Origin: a bacterium
GTDB taxonomy: Bacteria; Bacillota; Clostridia; Christensenellales; Aristaeellaceae
Assembly (NCBI GenBank): GCA_004563405.1
Contig: SFTH01000013.1
Coordinates: forward strand, 1 to 64,000
DNA: 64,000 bases
Reading direction: 5' to 3'
Shown here in pieces: positions 32,771 to 41,155 of this stretch. Numbering within the stretch: position 1 is the first letter of the stretch; every line of letters begins with the position of its first letter. The notes under the pieces were generated by a model. It saw only the letters and a list, made by a program, of their open reading frames with translations. It was not told the origin of the DNA and ran no database searches. The translations under genes and the position numbers were made by a program.

Positions 32771-34465
32771 TTACTTCTTGGCGATGTACTTGCGCACGTC
32801 GATGGCGACGGCCAGGATGATGATCAGACCGCGCACGACGTACTGCAGATACGGGTTGACGCCCAGGAACTGCAGGGAGTAGTTGATGGCCTGCAGAATG
32901 ATCGCGCCGATGACGACGCCCTGGATGGTACCGACGCCGCCGGAGAAGGAGACGCCGCCGACGACGACTGCGGAGATCGCGTCAGTCTCGTAGTTGATGC
33001 CGGTGTTCGCACCGACGGAGGTAATGCGCGCGGCCTCCAGGAATGCGGAGATACCGTAGAGGATGCCGGCGATCAGATAAACCAGCATGATGGTCTTGGC
33101 GACGTTGACGCCAGAGACAGCCGCGGCTTCCGTGTTGCCGCCGACTGCAAACATGTTCTTGCCCAGGCGGGTCTTGTTCCAGACGACCCACATAATCACC
33201 GCAATGCCCAGGAAGTAGAGCACAACCAACGGAACCTTCAGGCTGCCAATCGTCAGGCTGCCCGCAGCCACGTCCAGGAAGTGCTGGTCGAAGGTGGACA
33301 GCGCCTGCGCGGTGCCCGAGGGCTGGGACTCGATGAACAGGCAGTTGCAGCCGTAAGCGATCAACTGCGTGCCCAGGGTGATGATGAACGCGTGCAGGTG
33401 CAGTTTCGCAACACCAAAGCCGTTGACCAGTGAGAAGATCACCGCCACGCCGATGGAAGCCAGCAGCGGCACGAACAGCGGAAGCTGATGCGTCATCTGC
33501 GGGAACATGCGGGAGGAGTAGGTGATGGACTGAACCAGGGCAGCGGTTACGGCCGCTGACAGGCCCAGCACGCGGCCGATGGAAAGGTCGGTACCGGCCA
33601 AAACAATCAGGCCTGCGCAACCCAGCGCCAGAATACCCTTGGTCGAAGCCTGCTTGAGGATGTTCAGGATGTTGACCGGATCCAGGAAGTTCGGCTTGAC
33701 CAGGCACACGACGACCAGAATCGCGATCAGGATGATGTAGAGCGCATAGTTCAGGAAGAACTCTCCCACCTTCTGCGCCTTGGGATTCACCTTCACGGCC
33801 GCCTTCTTCTTCTTGTTGGAGTCATCCATGGCCTGGATGAACAGGACGGCGCCGCCGGCGATGATCAGCACGATGCCGATCCACAGCAGCATGATGGCGT
33901 TGTTGAACAGGAATGCGTTGAACCCGCCGCCCGCAGTCAGGCTGTCGAATCCCTTCTGGAACAGGGCGATCATGGCGGTGTCGGTCTGGAGCTCGGCAAA
34001 CGCTGCCTCGTCGCAGCCCAGCGCCGCGGTGACTTCCGTCAGAAGGATTTCGTTCTGGATAGCCTCCTCCTGATCGTCATCCTTCTTGATGGCCTTCGCC
34101 TCGTCCTCCGTCACGCCCTGGGTTTCCATGACGTACTCGATGAAGGTGTTGTAATCGTTGGCGTAGGCGAGCTTCTCGTCGTAGACCACGCGATCTGCCA
34201 CGACAGCTTCAACCTCAGCGGAATCCAGGCCGAGCTTGCCGACGAGGAAGTTCGTGTACTCCTTCGCGGTCAGACCGCGGCTGACCCCAGTGATGGTGGA
34301 CGTATCGAGAATGTAATTGATGGTTTCGGGCTTCTTGCATCCGAGCATGGCCGTCGCATCATTGTAAATGCTCTGGCCCTTCTGCCCAAGCACCACAAGA
34401 ACGATACCGACGATGACCAGCACGACGGCGACGAGCGCCGCTACCAGCCGCTTGGTATTCTTCAT
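32771..34465 (-). CDS. mglC: Galactose/glucose-type ABC permease MglC with extra N-terminal domain
   Basis: 564 residues, against roughly 340 for ordinary MglC. The core from about 235 is typical: GCAGLIVLAGTDLSIGRVLG, AFIITLGTQLIAYG, NKTRLGKNMFAVGGNTEAAA and VGGVSFSGGVGTIQGVVIGA. Before it lie a membrane segment (7-27), about 160 residues predicted outside the cell (rich in D/E/T, with LTAKEYTNFLVGKLGLDSAE), and a second membrane segment (about 189-210). I do not recognise the inserted domain. Pore-forming subunit of the sugar importer with MglA and MglB. Confidence 0.88.
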   Translation of the reverse strand: MKNTKRLVAALVAVVLVIVGIVLVVLGQKGQSIYNDATAMLGCKKPETINYILDTSTITGVSRGLTAKEYTNFLVGKLGLDSAEVEAVVADRVVYDEKLAYANDYNTFIEYVMETQGVTEDEAKAIKKDDDQEEAIQNEILLTEVTAALGCDEAAFAELQTDTAMIALFQKGFDSLTAGGGFNAFLFNNAIMLLWIGIVLIIAGGAVLFIQAMDDSNKKKKAAVKVNPKAQKVGEFFLNYALYIILIAILVVVCLVKPNFLDPVNILNILKQASTKGILALGCAGLIVLAGTDLSIGRVLGLSAAVTAALVQSITYSSRMFPQMTHQLPLFVPLLASIGVAVIFSLVNGFGVAKLHLHAFIITLGTQLIAYGCNCLFIESQPSGTAQALSTFDQHFLDVAAGSLTIGSLKVPLVVLYFLGIAVIMWVVWNKTRLGKNMFAVGGNTEAAAVSGVNVAKTIMLVYLIAGILYGISAFLEAARITSVGANTGINYETDAISAVVVGGVSFSGGVGTIQGVVIGAIILQAINYSLQFLGVNPYLQYVVRGLIIILAVAIDVRKYIAKK

Positions 34466-34514
34466 TTGCTATTCCCTCTTTCCGAGCTGATTTTGAACTC
34501 AACTGTTCTCTTGC

Positions 34515-36029
34515 TTACACAAACTTCGCGGCGAGCGCAAGAATGGTTTCCTGCTCACCGGGGATATCGCCGAAATCCTTGCCTCTCTCCACGATGCCCG
34601 CCAGCTGGCCATTGGACATGACCAAGATGCGGTCGCAGATGCCAATCAGCTCAGGCATTTCCGAGGACACCATTACAACGCCCTTTCCCTCGCTCGCAAG
34701 CTTCAGGATCAGCTGATAGATTTCGTACTTCGCGCCGACGTCAATGCCGCGGGTCGGCTCATCCAGAAGCAACACTTCCGGATTGGTCAATAGCCACCGC
34801 CCGATGATGACCTTCTGCTGGTTGCCGCCGGAAAGCGACTTGATCAGCGTGCGCGCACTGGGCGTTTTGACCTTCATGGAGTCGATGACCCACTTCGTAT
34901 CCTTGCCCATCCGCAGATTGGAGAGCAGGATCTTGCCGTAGGAGCGAATATTGGCGATTGTGGAGTTGAAGTTGATGCTCGCCAGCGGGAAAATTCCGGT
35001 CGCACGGCGCTCCTCCGTCAGGAGCGCAAATCCGTTGCGCTGCGATTCAAAGGCGGAATTGTTTTCCACAACCTTACCATTGAGCGTAATTTCACCGGAC
35101 TTGCGGGTGAAGTATCCGAAAATGGTGTTGAGCAGCTCCGTGCGTCGGGATCCCACCAGGCCCGCGACGCCCAGTACCTCGCCCTTGTGAAGATCAAAGG
35201 ACACATCGTGGCAAGTGGGTTCGTACATACCCGTGAGGTTCCGGACGGACATCAGCACGTCTCCGGGCGTATTGATCTTGGGCGGGAAGCGGTTCTCAAA
35301 GGAACGGTTGACCATCAGGCGAATGATTTCATCTGTGGTCAGTTCCGACGCCGGTCGGGTTGCAACCCAGTGACCGTCGCGCATGATGGTAACGTCGTGG
35401 GAGATGCGCAGGATCTCATCCATCTTGTGGGAGATGTAGATGATGCCGACGCCCTGAGCGGTGAGCTTCTCGATGATCTTGAACAGATGTTCAACTTCAT
35501 TCTCGGTCAGAGAAGAAGTGGGCTCGTCGAGCACCAGGATCTTCGCATTATAAGAAACGGCCTTGGCAATTTCGATCATCTGACGCTGAGACACCGACAA
35601 TTTGCCGATTATCGTGCGCGGATCGACGTCAATTTCCAGATCCTTAAATATGTCCCGGGTGTCGCGATACATCTTGCGACTGTCGACGAAGCCGTTTTTG
35701 GTCGGGAATCTGCCAAGCCAGACATTCTCCATTACATTGCGGCGCAGAACCTGGTTCAGCTCCTGGTGAACCATGGCAACGCCGTTATCGAGTGCATTGC
35801 GGGGGTTGGTAAAGCTGACTTCTTCGCCGTTTACCTTGATCGTTCCCTCATCCTTTTTATAGATGCCGAACAGGCATTTCATCAGCGTGGACTTGCCGGC
35901 GCCGTTTTCGCCCATCAGGGCGTGGACAGTACCGGGACGCAGCTTCAGCTGAGCATGATCCAGAGCCTTTACGCCCGGAAACTGCTTGACAATGCCGTCC
36001 ATTTCAAGCAGATAGTTGGATTGCTGCAT
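34515..36029 (-). CDS. mglA: Galactose/glucose-type ABC ATPase MglA
   Basis: 504 residues with two ABC domains. First: Walker A MGENGAGKSTLMKCLFGI, signature LSVSQRQM, Walker B LVLDEPTSSL. Second: a degenerate Walker A (GLVGSRRTELLNTIFG), signature LSGGNQQKVIIGRWL, Walker B LLLDEPTRGIDVGAKYEIYQ. One competent and one degenerate P-loop is normal for sugar-type ATPases. ATG at 36029. An upstream TTG extension is unlikely. Confidence 0.92.
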   Translation of the reverse strand: MQQSNYLLEMDGIVKQFPGVKALDHAQLKLRPGTVHALMGENGAGKSTLMKCLFGIYKKDEGTIKVNGEEVSFTNPRNALDNGVAMVHQELNQVLRRNVMENVWLGRFPTKNGFVDSRKMYRDTRDIFKDLEIDVDPRTIIGKLSVSQRQMIEIAKAVSYNAKILVLDEPTSSLTENEVEHLFKIIEKLTAQGVGIIYISHKMDEILRISHDVTIMRDGHWVATRPASELTTDEIIRLMVNRSFENRFPPKINTPGDVLMSVRNLTGMYEPTCHDVSFDLHKGEVLGVAGLVGSRRTELLNTIFGYFTRKSGEITLNGKVVENNSAFESQRNGFALLTEERRATGIFPLASINFNSTIANIRSYGKILLSNLRMGKDTKWVIDSMKVKTPSARTLIKSLSGGNQQKVIIGRWLLTNPEVLLLDEPTRGIDVGAKYEIYQLILKLASEGKGVVMVSSEMPELIGICDRILVMSNGQLAGIVERGKDFGDIPGEQETILALAAKFV

Positions 36030-36070
36030 TCTAATCACCGCACTTTTCCGATTCAATTACAAGTAAAGAA

Positions 36071-36104
36071 GAGGCGCTGGAAAGCCTGCGCTTCCAAGCG
36101 CCTC
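36071..36104 (-). promoter_or_regulatory. Long hairpin between mglB and mglA
   Basis: GAGGCGCTTGGAA pairs with TTTCCAGCGCCTC (a 13-base stem) without a strong T-tract. It probably stabilises mglB mRNA and lowers expression of mglA-mglC relative to the binding protein. Confidence 0.65.
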
Positions 36105-36155
36105 CTCCATAGCTAGGTTACAAACCGATTGCTATCAGATCATAAGGAAGTTGAA

Positions 36156-37199
36156 TTATTCGACCTCGGTGATCTTCGCGTAGGGGATACGCACGGAGTA
36201 GCCGTCCTCGGCGTACTCATAATCGGTGCCCTCCAGCCAGGAACCGTTCATCAGGTAGTTCATCGCGATGGCAATGTTGGCATAGCCCATGGCGTCGCCG
36301 TCCTGCTTGACGGTCGCAGTCATCTTGCCAGCCTTGATGGCTTCCAGAGCAGCGTCGGTGGCGTCAACGCCGATGATGACGAGGCTCGGATCGCCTTCCT
36401 TACCGGTGTTGTAGTTGAAAGCGTTCATGGCGGCGACAACGCCGGTGCCCATGTCGTCGTTGTTGACGAACACAACTTCGATGTTGCCTTCGGTGGCGGT
36501 CCAGGTGGGAGTCATCTTCTCCATGGCCTGAGCGGTATCCCAGTTGGCAACGATGATGTACTCGTCGAGCGCGGGCTCAAGCGGCACGCCCTGAGCAATC
36601 GCGGTCTCCTCGGAATACTTGGTGCGGGCAATCGCTTCGGGGTTGTTGGGCTCGCCTTCGAACTCAACGAACTGCACCTTGCCGTCGCCGTTCACGTCGA
36701 TGGACTCGGGATCAGCCGCCCACATCTCGGCGAGGATTTCGCCCTGCATGTCACCGGCCTCGCGCGGGGTGGTGCCGATGAAGATGGAACCGGAGTCAAC
36801 GATGACGGACTGCACGGTCTCCTCGGAGGGCTCCTTGTTGTAGAACAGGAAGGGGATGCCCGCCTCAGTGAACATGTTCACCAGCTGCTGGCCGGAAGCA
36901 ACTTCCGCCAAGTTGATGATGACGAAGTCCAGATCCTTGCTCAGGAACTGAGTGGCCTGGTCAACCTGCTTCGCCATGTCGTCGCCAGCGTCCTGCATGT
37001 CGAGGTTGATCTTCACGCCCAGCTCGGCGCCGATTTCCTCGGCAGCTTCCATCATGGCCTGACGCACAGAGGAGCCGTAAGTATCGTCAAACTTCCAGAC
37101 GAGCACACCGATATTGTACTCGGATTTCGCCTCGGCAAATGCACCGAAGGCAGACAGTGCCAGCACGAGCGACAGCAGAACAACCAGGATCTTCTTCAT
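36156..37199 (-). CDS. mglB: Galactose/glucose-binding protein MglB
   Basis: 347 residues. Signal peptide ending near AFAEA, without a lipobox. Sugar-binding type 1 fold: YNIGVLVWKFDDTYGSSVRQ, the calcium loop DVNGDGKVQFVEFEGE, a conserved VNNDDMGTGVVAAM and IGVDATDAALEAIKAGKMTA. The EF-hand-like loop is the mark of MglB among related binding proteins. It has an AGGAGGG SD and its own consensus promoter. It is the first gene of mglB-mglA-mglC. Confidence 0.93.
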   Translation of the reverse strand: MKKILVVLLSLVLALSAFGAFAEAKSEYNIGVLVWKFDDTYGSSVRQAMMEAAEEIGAELGVKINLDMQDAGDDMAKQVDQATQFLSKDLDFVIINLAEVASGQQLVNMFTEAGIPFLFYNKEPSEETVQSVIVDSGSIFIGTTPREAGDMQGEILAEMWAADPESIDVNGDGKVQFVEFEGEPNNPEAIARTKYSEETAIAQGVPLEPALDEYIIVANWDTAQAMEKMTPTWTATEGNIEVVFVNNDDMGTGVVAAMNAFNYNTGKEGDPSLVIIGVDATDAALEAIKAGKMTATVKQDGDAMGYANIAIAMNYLMNGSWLEGTDYEYAEDGYSVRIPYAKITEVE

Positions 37200-37275
37200 T
37201 ATAAGGTCCCTCCTTGTTTATTTGTTATCTCAGGGGCGAACGCCTCCGTATAACCGCACATATCAACTATGCTAT

Positions 37276-37304
37276 ATTTTAACCGAATCCGAAGTGAGTG
37301 TCAA
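37276..37304 (-). promoter_or_regulatory. Promoter of the mgl operon
   Basis: TTGACA (37304-37299), 17 bases, TAAAAT (37281-37276) on the minus strand. Confidence 0.85.
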
Positions 37305-37667
37305 GTAAATGTGCATATCATCGTAGAAATTTGGCACTTTTGGATAATTTTTTGCCACTCCCCTCCGAATTCAGATCCGTCGATGCGCTCGACCATCTTC
37401 AGCGGGACAAGCGCCCTTCACGCAAGCACCCACATGCAGGCGCGCTTTATCATGGATACCTGAACAACGCCTCCCCGACCGTGCGCGCATGTTTTGCGGG
37501 CGTAATGAATGACACGTGACGTTCTCATGCAGAATTCAGACCTTGGTTTGTTTTGATCAAATCAACGCGCATATGTCAGGATCCGGTCGCTTTTTCAAAA
37601 ACTGCCTGCATATCCGCCGCTGCAGCGACGCAATCTAAGCGGGACCGACCGACGGGGAGTGAAATTC
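37305..37667. other. Gene-free stretch between mglB and the spore-coat-like genes
   Basis: 363 bases in which I see no convincing gene, RNA or repeat. It must hold the promoter of the two genes that follow. No sigma-A promoter is apparent, so a sporulation sigma factor is possible. The short ORFs here lack an SD and any family resemblance. Confidence 0.5.
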
Positions 37668-37874
37668 ATGCAAAACCAGAATACCAGAATTCAAGCAAAG
37701 AGCCTGACGATTTTGGGCGACCAGATGCAGCACGAGTTTGTGGCATGCAGGAAGGCAGAATTCTACGCGTCCAACTTCACGGACCCGCAGCTGCAGGCCG
37801 TGGCCACGCAGTTGGCAGGCGACCACAGGCAGCGCTTCACCCGGCTTTTCAACTACCTGAACAGCCACGCATGA
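37668..37874 (+). CDS. Small helical protein, possible spore-coat partner
   Basis: 68 residues, from ATG at 37668 with GGGAG upstream. Predicted helices: LTILGDQMQHEFVACRKAEF, then LQAVATQLAGDHRQRFTRLF. The short ferritin-like helical pattern resembles small clostridial proteins encoded next to CotF-type genes. It lies 27 bases before such a gene. Function unknown. Confidence 0.7.
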   Translation: MQNQNTRIQAKSLTILGDQMQHEFVACRKAEFYASNFTDPQLQAVATQLAGDHRQRFTRLFNYLNSHA

Positions 37875-37901
37875 CGCGCAGAACCGAAGGAGGAAGCGAC
37901 G

Positions 37902-38189
37902 ATGAACGATTGTGCCAACGGATCCTGCTTTACGGATCAGGATCGCATGGAGGATCTGCTCGCTCAGGAAAAATACCTGATTGACGGCTACTCCACTTTT
38001 ATTCCCGAGGCGTCCTGCCCCGAGCTCAGACAGGTTCTCACTGAGAATCTGAACGGCTGCTTCAACAATCAGTACACGGTTTTTGACAAGATGAGCCAGC
38101 TCGGCTGGTATCCCGCAAAGGACGCTCCGCAAGCGGAAATCGACGAAGCGAAGCAGAAGTTCTCTCAGCTAAAGCAACAGCTGGGATAA
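37902..38189 (+). CDS. CotF-family spore coat protein
   Basis: 95 residues. DRMEDLLAQEKYLIDGYSTF, then PELRQVLTENLNGCFNNQYT and KMSQLGWYP are the CotF helical-bundle pattern, in which the GWYP ending is characteristic. It is probably a structural component of the spore coat. AAGGAGGAAG SD. A terminator at 38242-38270 closes this two-gene unit. Confidence 0.82.
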   Translation: MNDCANGSCFTDQDRMEDLLAQEKYLIDGYSTFIPEASCPELRQVLTENLNGCFNNQYTVFDKMSQLGWYPAKDAPQAEIDEAKQKFSQLKQQLG

Positions 38190-38241
38190 CCCTTTTCATT
38201 CCGGGACACGCCCGGTTCAAAATAGACTGATCGGCCGGTCA

Positions 38242-38270
38242 GGCCCGGAGGAAAACTTCCGGGCCATTTT
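38242..38270 (+). terminator. Terminator after the CotF-family gene
   Basis: GGCCCGGA (38242-38249) pairs with TCCGGGCC (38258-38265), followed by ATTTT. Confidence 0.8.
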
Positions 38271-38339
38271 ACATATATCCGTATGGTAACTGTGGCAAAT
38301 TTATGCTATAATCAAAAAAAAGGATATGGAGGGACAAAT

Positions 38340-38753
38340 ATGGGTAAGCTCATCAAGGAGTTCAAGGAATTCGCCTTTCGTGGAAACGTGATTGACATGG
38401 CTGTCGGTGTGGTGATCGGCTCCGCGTTCACCGGCATCGTCAACAGCATCGTAAACGACCTCTTCACGCCTCTGATCGCCAAGCTGACCGGCAGCGTTGA
38501 TTTTTCCGCGCTCGTCGTCTCTCTCGGCGCGGATGCGGACGCGCCCAAGCTGACCGTCGGCAATTTCATTCAGTCCGTCGTCAACTTCCTGATGATCGCC
38601 ATCTGCGTGTTCGCCTTCATCAAGCTGGTCAACAAGCTGCACCGCCCCAAGGCCGCCGCGCCCGAGAAGGCGCCCAGGCTGTGCCCCTACTGCAAGAGCG
38701 CCATCGCGGACGATGCGACCCGCTGCCCCCATTGTACTTCCCAGCTGGACTGA
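38340..38753 (+). CDS. mscL: Large-conductance mechanosensitive channel MscL with C-terminal zinc ribbon
   Basis: 137 residues. MGKLIKEFKEFAFRGNVIDM, then VGVVIGSAFTGIVNSIVNDL and PLIAKLTG form the pore helix. A second membrane helix is at about 75-97. The C-terminal helix is followed by LCPYCKSAIADDATRCPHC, a four-Cys zinc ribbon that E. coli MscL lacks and that I recall from other Firmicutes. It opens under membrane tension to release osmolytes. GGAGGG SD. A TATAAT at 38307 lies upstream, with a weak -35. Confidence 0.93.
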   Translation: MGKLIKEFKEFAFRGNVIDMAVGVVIGSAFTGIVNSIVNDLFTPLIAKLTGSVDFSALVVSLGADADAPKLTVGNFIQSVVNFLMIAICVFAFIKLVNKLHRPKAAAPEKAPRLCPYCKSAIADDATRCPHCTSQLD

Positions 38754-38816
38754 TTTATACATAAGGATTGGCGCGGAGCGCAACCATGCGCCCCGCGCCT
38801 TTTTAAGGAGCAAGGA

Positions 38817-39707
38817 ATGCGTCTGATGCATCTCAAGGGCAAGAACACGCGCAAGCTCACCCGGCTCGCCATACTTGCCAACGCAATTCAAATTGCCTGC
38901 GCGCTTGCAATTCTCCTGCGCGCGCTCTTCAGCGGCAGCTTTAACCTTCCCGAACAGGCTGAAATCATCCTGGTCGCCTTCGCCTGCGCGGTGGTGATCT
39001 GGGGCGCGGTGGTGGACATCCGCGACGCGTTCATCGCGCGCGAGGTGGACCGGCAGCGCAGCATGCTGGAGGACGCCTACCGCCAGCTGGAGGATCTGAA
39101 CCGCACCCTGCGCCAGCAGCGGCACGATTTCAAGAACCACCTGCAGGTGGTCTACAGCCTGACGGAAATGCGCGCCTATGACGACGTTCAGGACTATGTG
39201 CAGCGCATCTACGAGGACGTTCAGTCCGTGGGCAGCCTGATTCGCACCGCCGTTCCCGCGGTGAATGCGCTGCTCTCCGCCAAGTCCTCCGACTGCCGCG
39301 AGAGGGGCATCCGCTTTGACGTTGAGCTTCAGTCCGCATGGGAGGACATGCCTGTCGCGGGCTGGGAGCTGTGCCGCATCATCGGAAACCTCGTGGACAA
39401 CGCCATGGACGCCCTTGCGGAGGGTGGTACACAGGCGCCCAGAATCCTCGTCTGCATCGGTGAGAGCATCCCCGCCTTCACCCTGAGCGTGGAGAACAAT
39501 GGCCCGGAAATTCCCACGGAGCATCGCAGGAGCATCTTCCTTCCCGGCTTTACCACCAAGAGCGAGGGCCGCGGCAACGGTCTGAGCATCGTCTCCGGCC
39601 TCGTGGAGGACTACGGCGGCAGGCTCGAATTGCAATCCCGGCCGGGCTGCACCCGCTTCAGCTGTTGCTTCCCCCGCGCGCCCAGGGCTGCACAGGCGGA
39701 AAAATAG
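38817..39707 (+). CDS. Sensor histidine kinase of the SpoOB/GHKL type, orphan
   Basis: 296 residues. Two N-terminal membrane segments (about 17-36 and 50-70), a coiled region, then the phospho-acceptor motif RQQRHDFKNHLQVVYSLTEM, as in AgrC/CitA/DcuS-like kinases. N-box IIGNLVDNAMDAL, G1 and G2 (FTTKSEGRGNGLSIVSGLVE). It has no extracytoplasmic sensing domain to speak of and no response regulator beside it, so partner and signal are unknown. AAGGAG SD. Confidence 0.85.
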   Translation: MRLMHLKGKNTRKLTRLAILANAIQIACALAILLRALFSGSFNLPEQAEIILVAFACAVVIWGAVVDIRDAFIAREVDRQRSMLEDAYRQLEDLNRTLRQQRHDFKNHLQVVYSLTEMRAYDDVQDYVQRIYEDVQSVGSLIRTAVPAVNALLSAKSSDCRERGIRFDVELQSAWEDMPVAGWELCRIIGNLVDNAMDALAEGGTQAPRILVCIGESIPAFTLSVENNGPEIPTEHRRSIFLPGFTTKSEGRGNGLSIVSGLVEDYGGRLELQSRPGCTRFSCCFPRAPRAAQAEK

Positions 39708-39710
39708 CGA

Positions 39711-39757
39711 AAAGCAGCGCGCCCCGATTCGCCATCGGAAATCCGGGGTGCGCTTTA
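39711..39757. terminator. Bidirectional terminator between the kinase and cbiL
   Basis: GCGCGCCCCGAT pairs with ATCCGGGGTGCGC, with TTTA on the plus side and GCTTTTC on the minus side. Confidence 0.75.
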
Positions 39758-39813
39758 CTGTGCAATCTCCCTCCTTTGCATATTGCAGAAAGAGCTTATC
39801 CTTCGGGGAGAGA

Positions 39814-40449
39814 TTAGGGCTTCACCAGCGCGGTGGTAAAGTAGGAGTAGCCACACTCCGGCATATCCGAAAGCCGTCCTGCCCAGCTATTCTCCATTCC
39901 GAGGTTGCGCACGGCGTAGGCCTCCCGGCCCCAGCTCGCCGCGCGCAGTTCGTCGATGTGGCGGCCGCTCTTCATCACCACCACGTTGCCCTCGGGCAGG
40001 GGCGACTCGCCGTCAAAGTCATCCAATACCGTCAGGCGCTCCCGCTGCTCGCACAGCGGCACGCCCAGCTCCGCCGCCGCGGCGCACATGGCCGGCACGC
40101 CGGGAACCACCTGACAGGCGTGGAGAGGCGCGATCAGGTGCAGAAGGTAGCTGCTGGACGCGTACATGCCCGGATCCCCCAGCACCGGATAGGCGATGGT
40201 ATCGTAGCGCTCCAGCCAACCAAGCAGTTGCTCCACCGCGGCGCGATGCGCGCCCTCCCAGACCGCCCGGTCGCCCTTCATGGGCATGTTCAGCTTGAAC
40301 ACGGGCTTCTCCCCGATCCATGCCCCGGCAATCTGCATCGCCGTGCCCTTGTCCGCCAGAGCGATGGCGTCCGCCTCCCGCAGGATGCGCGCCGCCTTTA
40401 GCGTCAATAGCTCCGGGTCCCCCGGTCCGACTCCCACAAAATACAGCAT
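39814..40449 (-). CDS. cbiL: Cobalt-factor II / precorrin-2 C20-methyltransferase CbiL
   Basis: 211 residues of the SAM-dependent tetrapyrrole methylase family: YFVGVGPGDPELLTLKAARI at the start, LGDPGMYASSSYLLHLI and VVPGVPAMCAAAAELGVPL. It methylates C20 early in corrin synthesis. The start at 40449 has GAGGAGG upstream. It lies on the same strand as the cbi operon but beyond the oppositely oriented HAD gene at 40532-41155. Only a poor promoter is visible, so read-through from the operon is possible. Confidence 0.9.
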   Translation of the reverse strand: MLYFVGVGPGDPELLTLKAARILREADAIALADKGTAMQIAGAWIGEKPVFKLNMPMKGDRAVWEGAHRAAVEQLLGWLERYDTIAYPVLGDPGMYASSSYLLHLIAPLHACQVVPGVPAMCAAAAELGVPLCEQRERLTVLDDFDGESPLPEGNVVVMKSGRHIDELRAASWGREAYAVRNLGMENSWAGRLSDMPECGYSYFTTALVKP

Positions 40450-40464
40450 CTTTTTCCTCCTCGG

Positions 40465-40493
40465 TTTACCTGAATCCGAAACCATGTTATAAT
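40465..40493 (+). promoter_or_regulatory. Promoter of the HAD phosphatase gene
   Basis: TTTACC (40465-40470), 17 bases, TATAAT (40488-40493). Confidence 0.7.
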
Positions 40494-40531
40494 ATTCTGT
40501 AAGCATTTACAGGGGAAAGGGGGCGCGAGCG

Positions 40532-41155
40532 TTGCAATCGCCGCAGGAATTCAGCGCGCCGCCGCTGTTTGTCTTCGACCTGGATTCCACCGTGACCGGC
40601 TGCGAGCTGCTTCCCCGGCTGGCCCGCGCGGCGGGCGTCGAGGCGGAAATGCGCCTGCGAACGGAAAGGTGCATGGCCGGCGAATCGAGCTTTGCACAGG
40701 ACTTTCCGTCCCGCGTGGAAATGCTCTCCGCCCTGCCCCTCTCCCGCGCCCGGGAAATCGCCGCCGGCATTCCCCTCAACCCGCGCATTACGGAATTTCT
40801 GCGCGCGCATCCACAGCGCTCGATGATCCTCACCGGAAATCTGGACGTCTGGATTGCGCCAATCCTCGCGCGACTGAACATGACCGGCCGCTGCCTCTCC
40901 TCCCGTGCGCGGGTGGAGGGCGACCGTGTGTGCGGCGTCGCCTGTCTGCTGGACAAGGATATCGCCGCGCAGACCCTTCCCCGCCCCTTCATTGCCATCG
41001 GTGACGGCGACAACGACGTGGGCATGCTTCGCGCCGCAAACCTGAGCATCGCCTTCGGCGGCGTGCGCCGTCCCGCCTCCAGGGTGATCGACGCTGCGCA
41101 GCTGTACATTCAGGATGAAGCTGCGCTCTGCGCGCTCCTGGCACGCTATCTCTAG
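40532..41155 (+). CDS. HAD-superfamily phosphatase (SerB-like), inserted in the cobalamin locus
   Basis: 207 residues. Motif I FVFDLDSTVTGCELLPRLA (Asp16, Asp18), motif II LTGNLD and the acidic motif AIGDGDNDVGMLRAAN are complete, so it should be an active phosphatase. TTG start at 40532, eight bases after GGGGG. No ATG is available before motif I. It is divergent from cbiL and convergent with cbiJET, whose stop it overlaps by four bases. Phosphoserine could be a substrate by family. By location it might replace the missing CobC (alpha-ribazole phosphatase), but that is speculation. Confidence 0.85.
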   Translation: MQSPQEFSAPPLFVFDLDSTVTGCELLPRLARAAGVEAEMRLRTERCMAGESSFAQDFPSRVEMLSALPLSRAREIAAGIPLNPRITEFLRAHPQRSMILTGNLDVWIAPILARLNMTGRCLSSRARVEGDRVCGVACLLDKDIAAQTLPRPFIAIGDGDNDVGMLRAANLSIAFGGVRRPASRVIDAAQLYIQDEAALCALLARYL

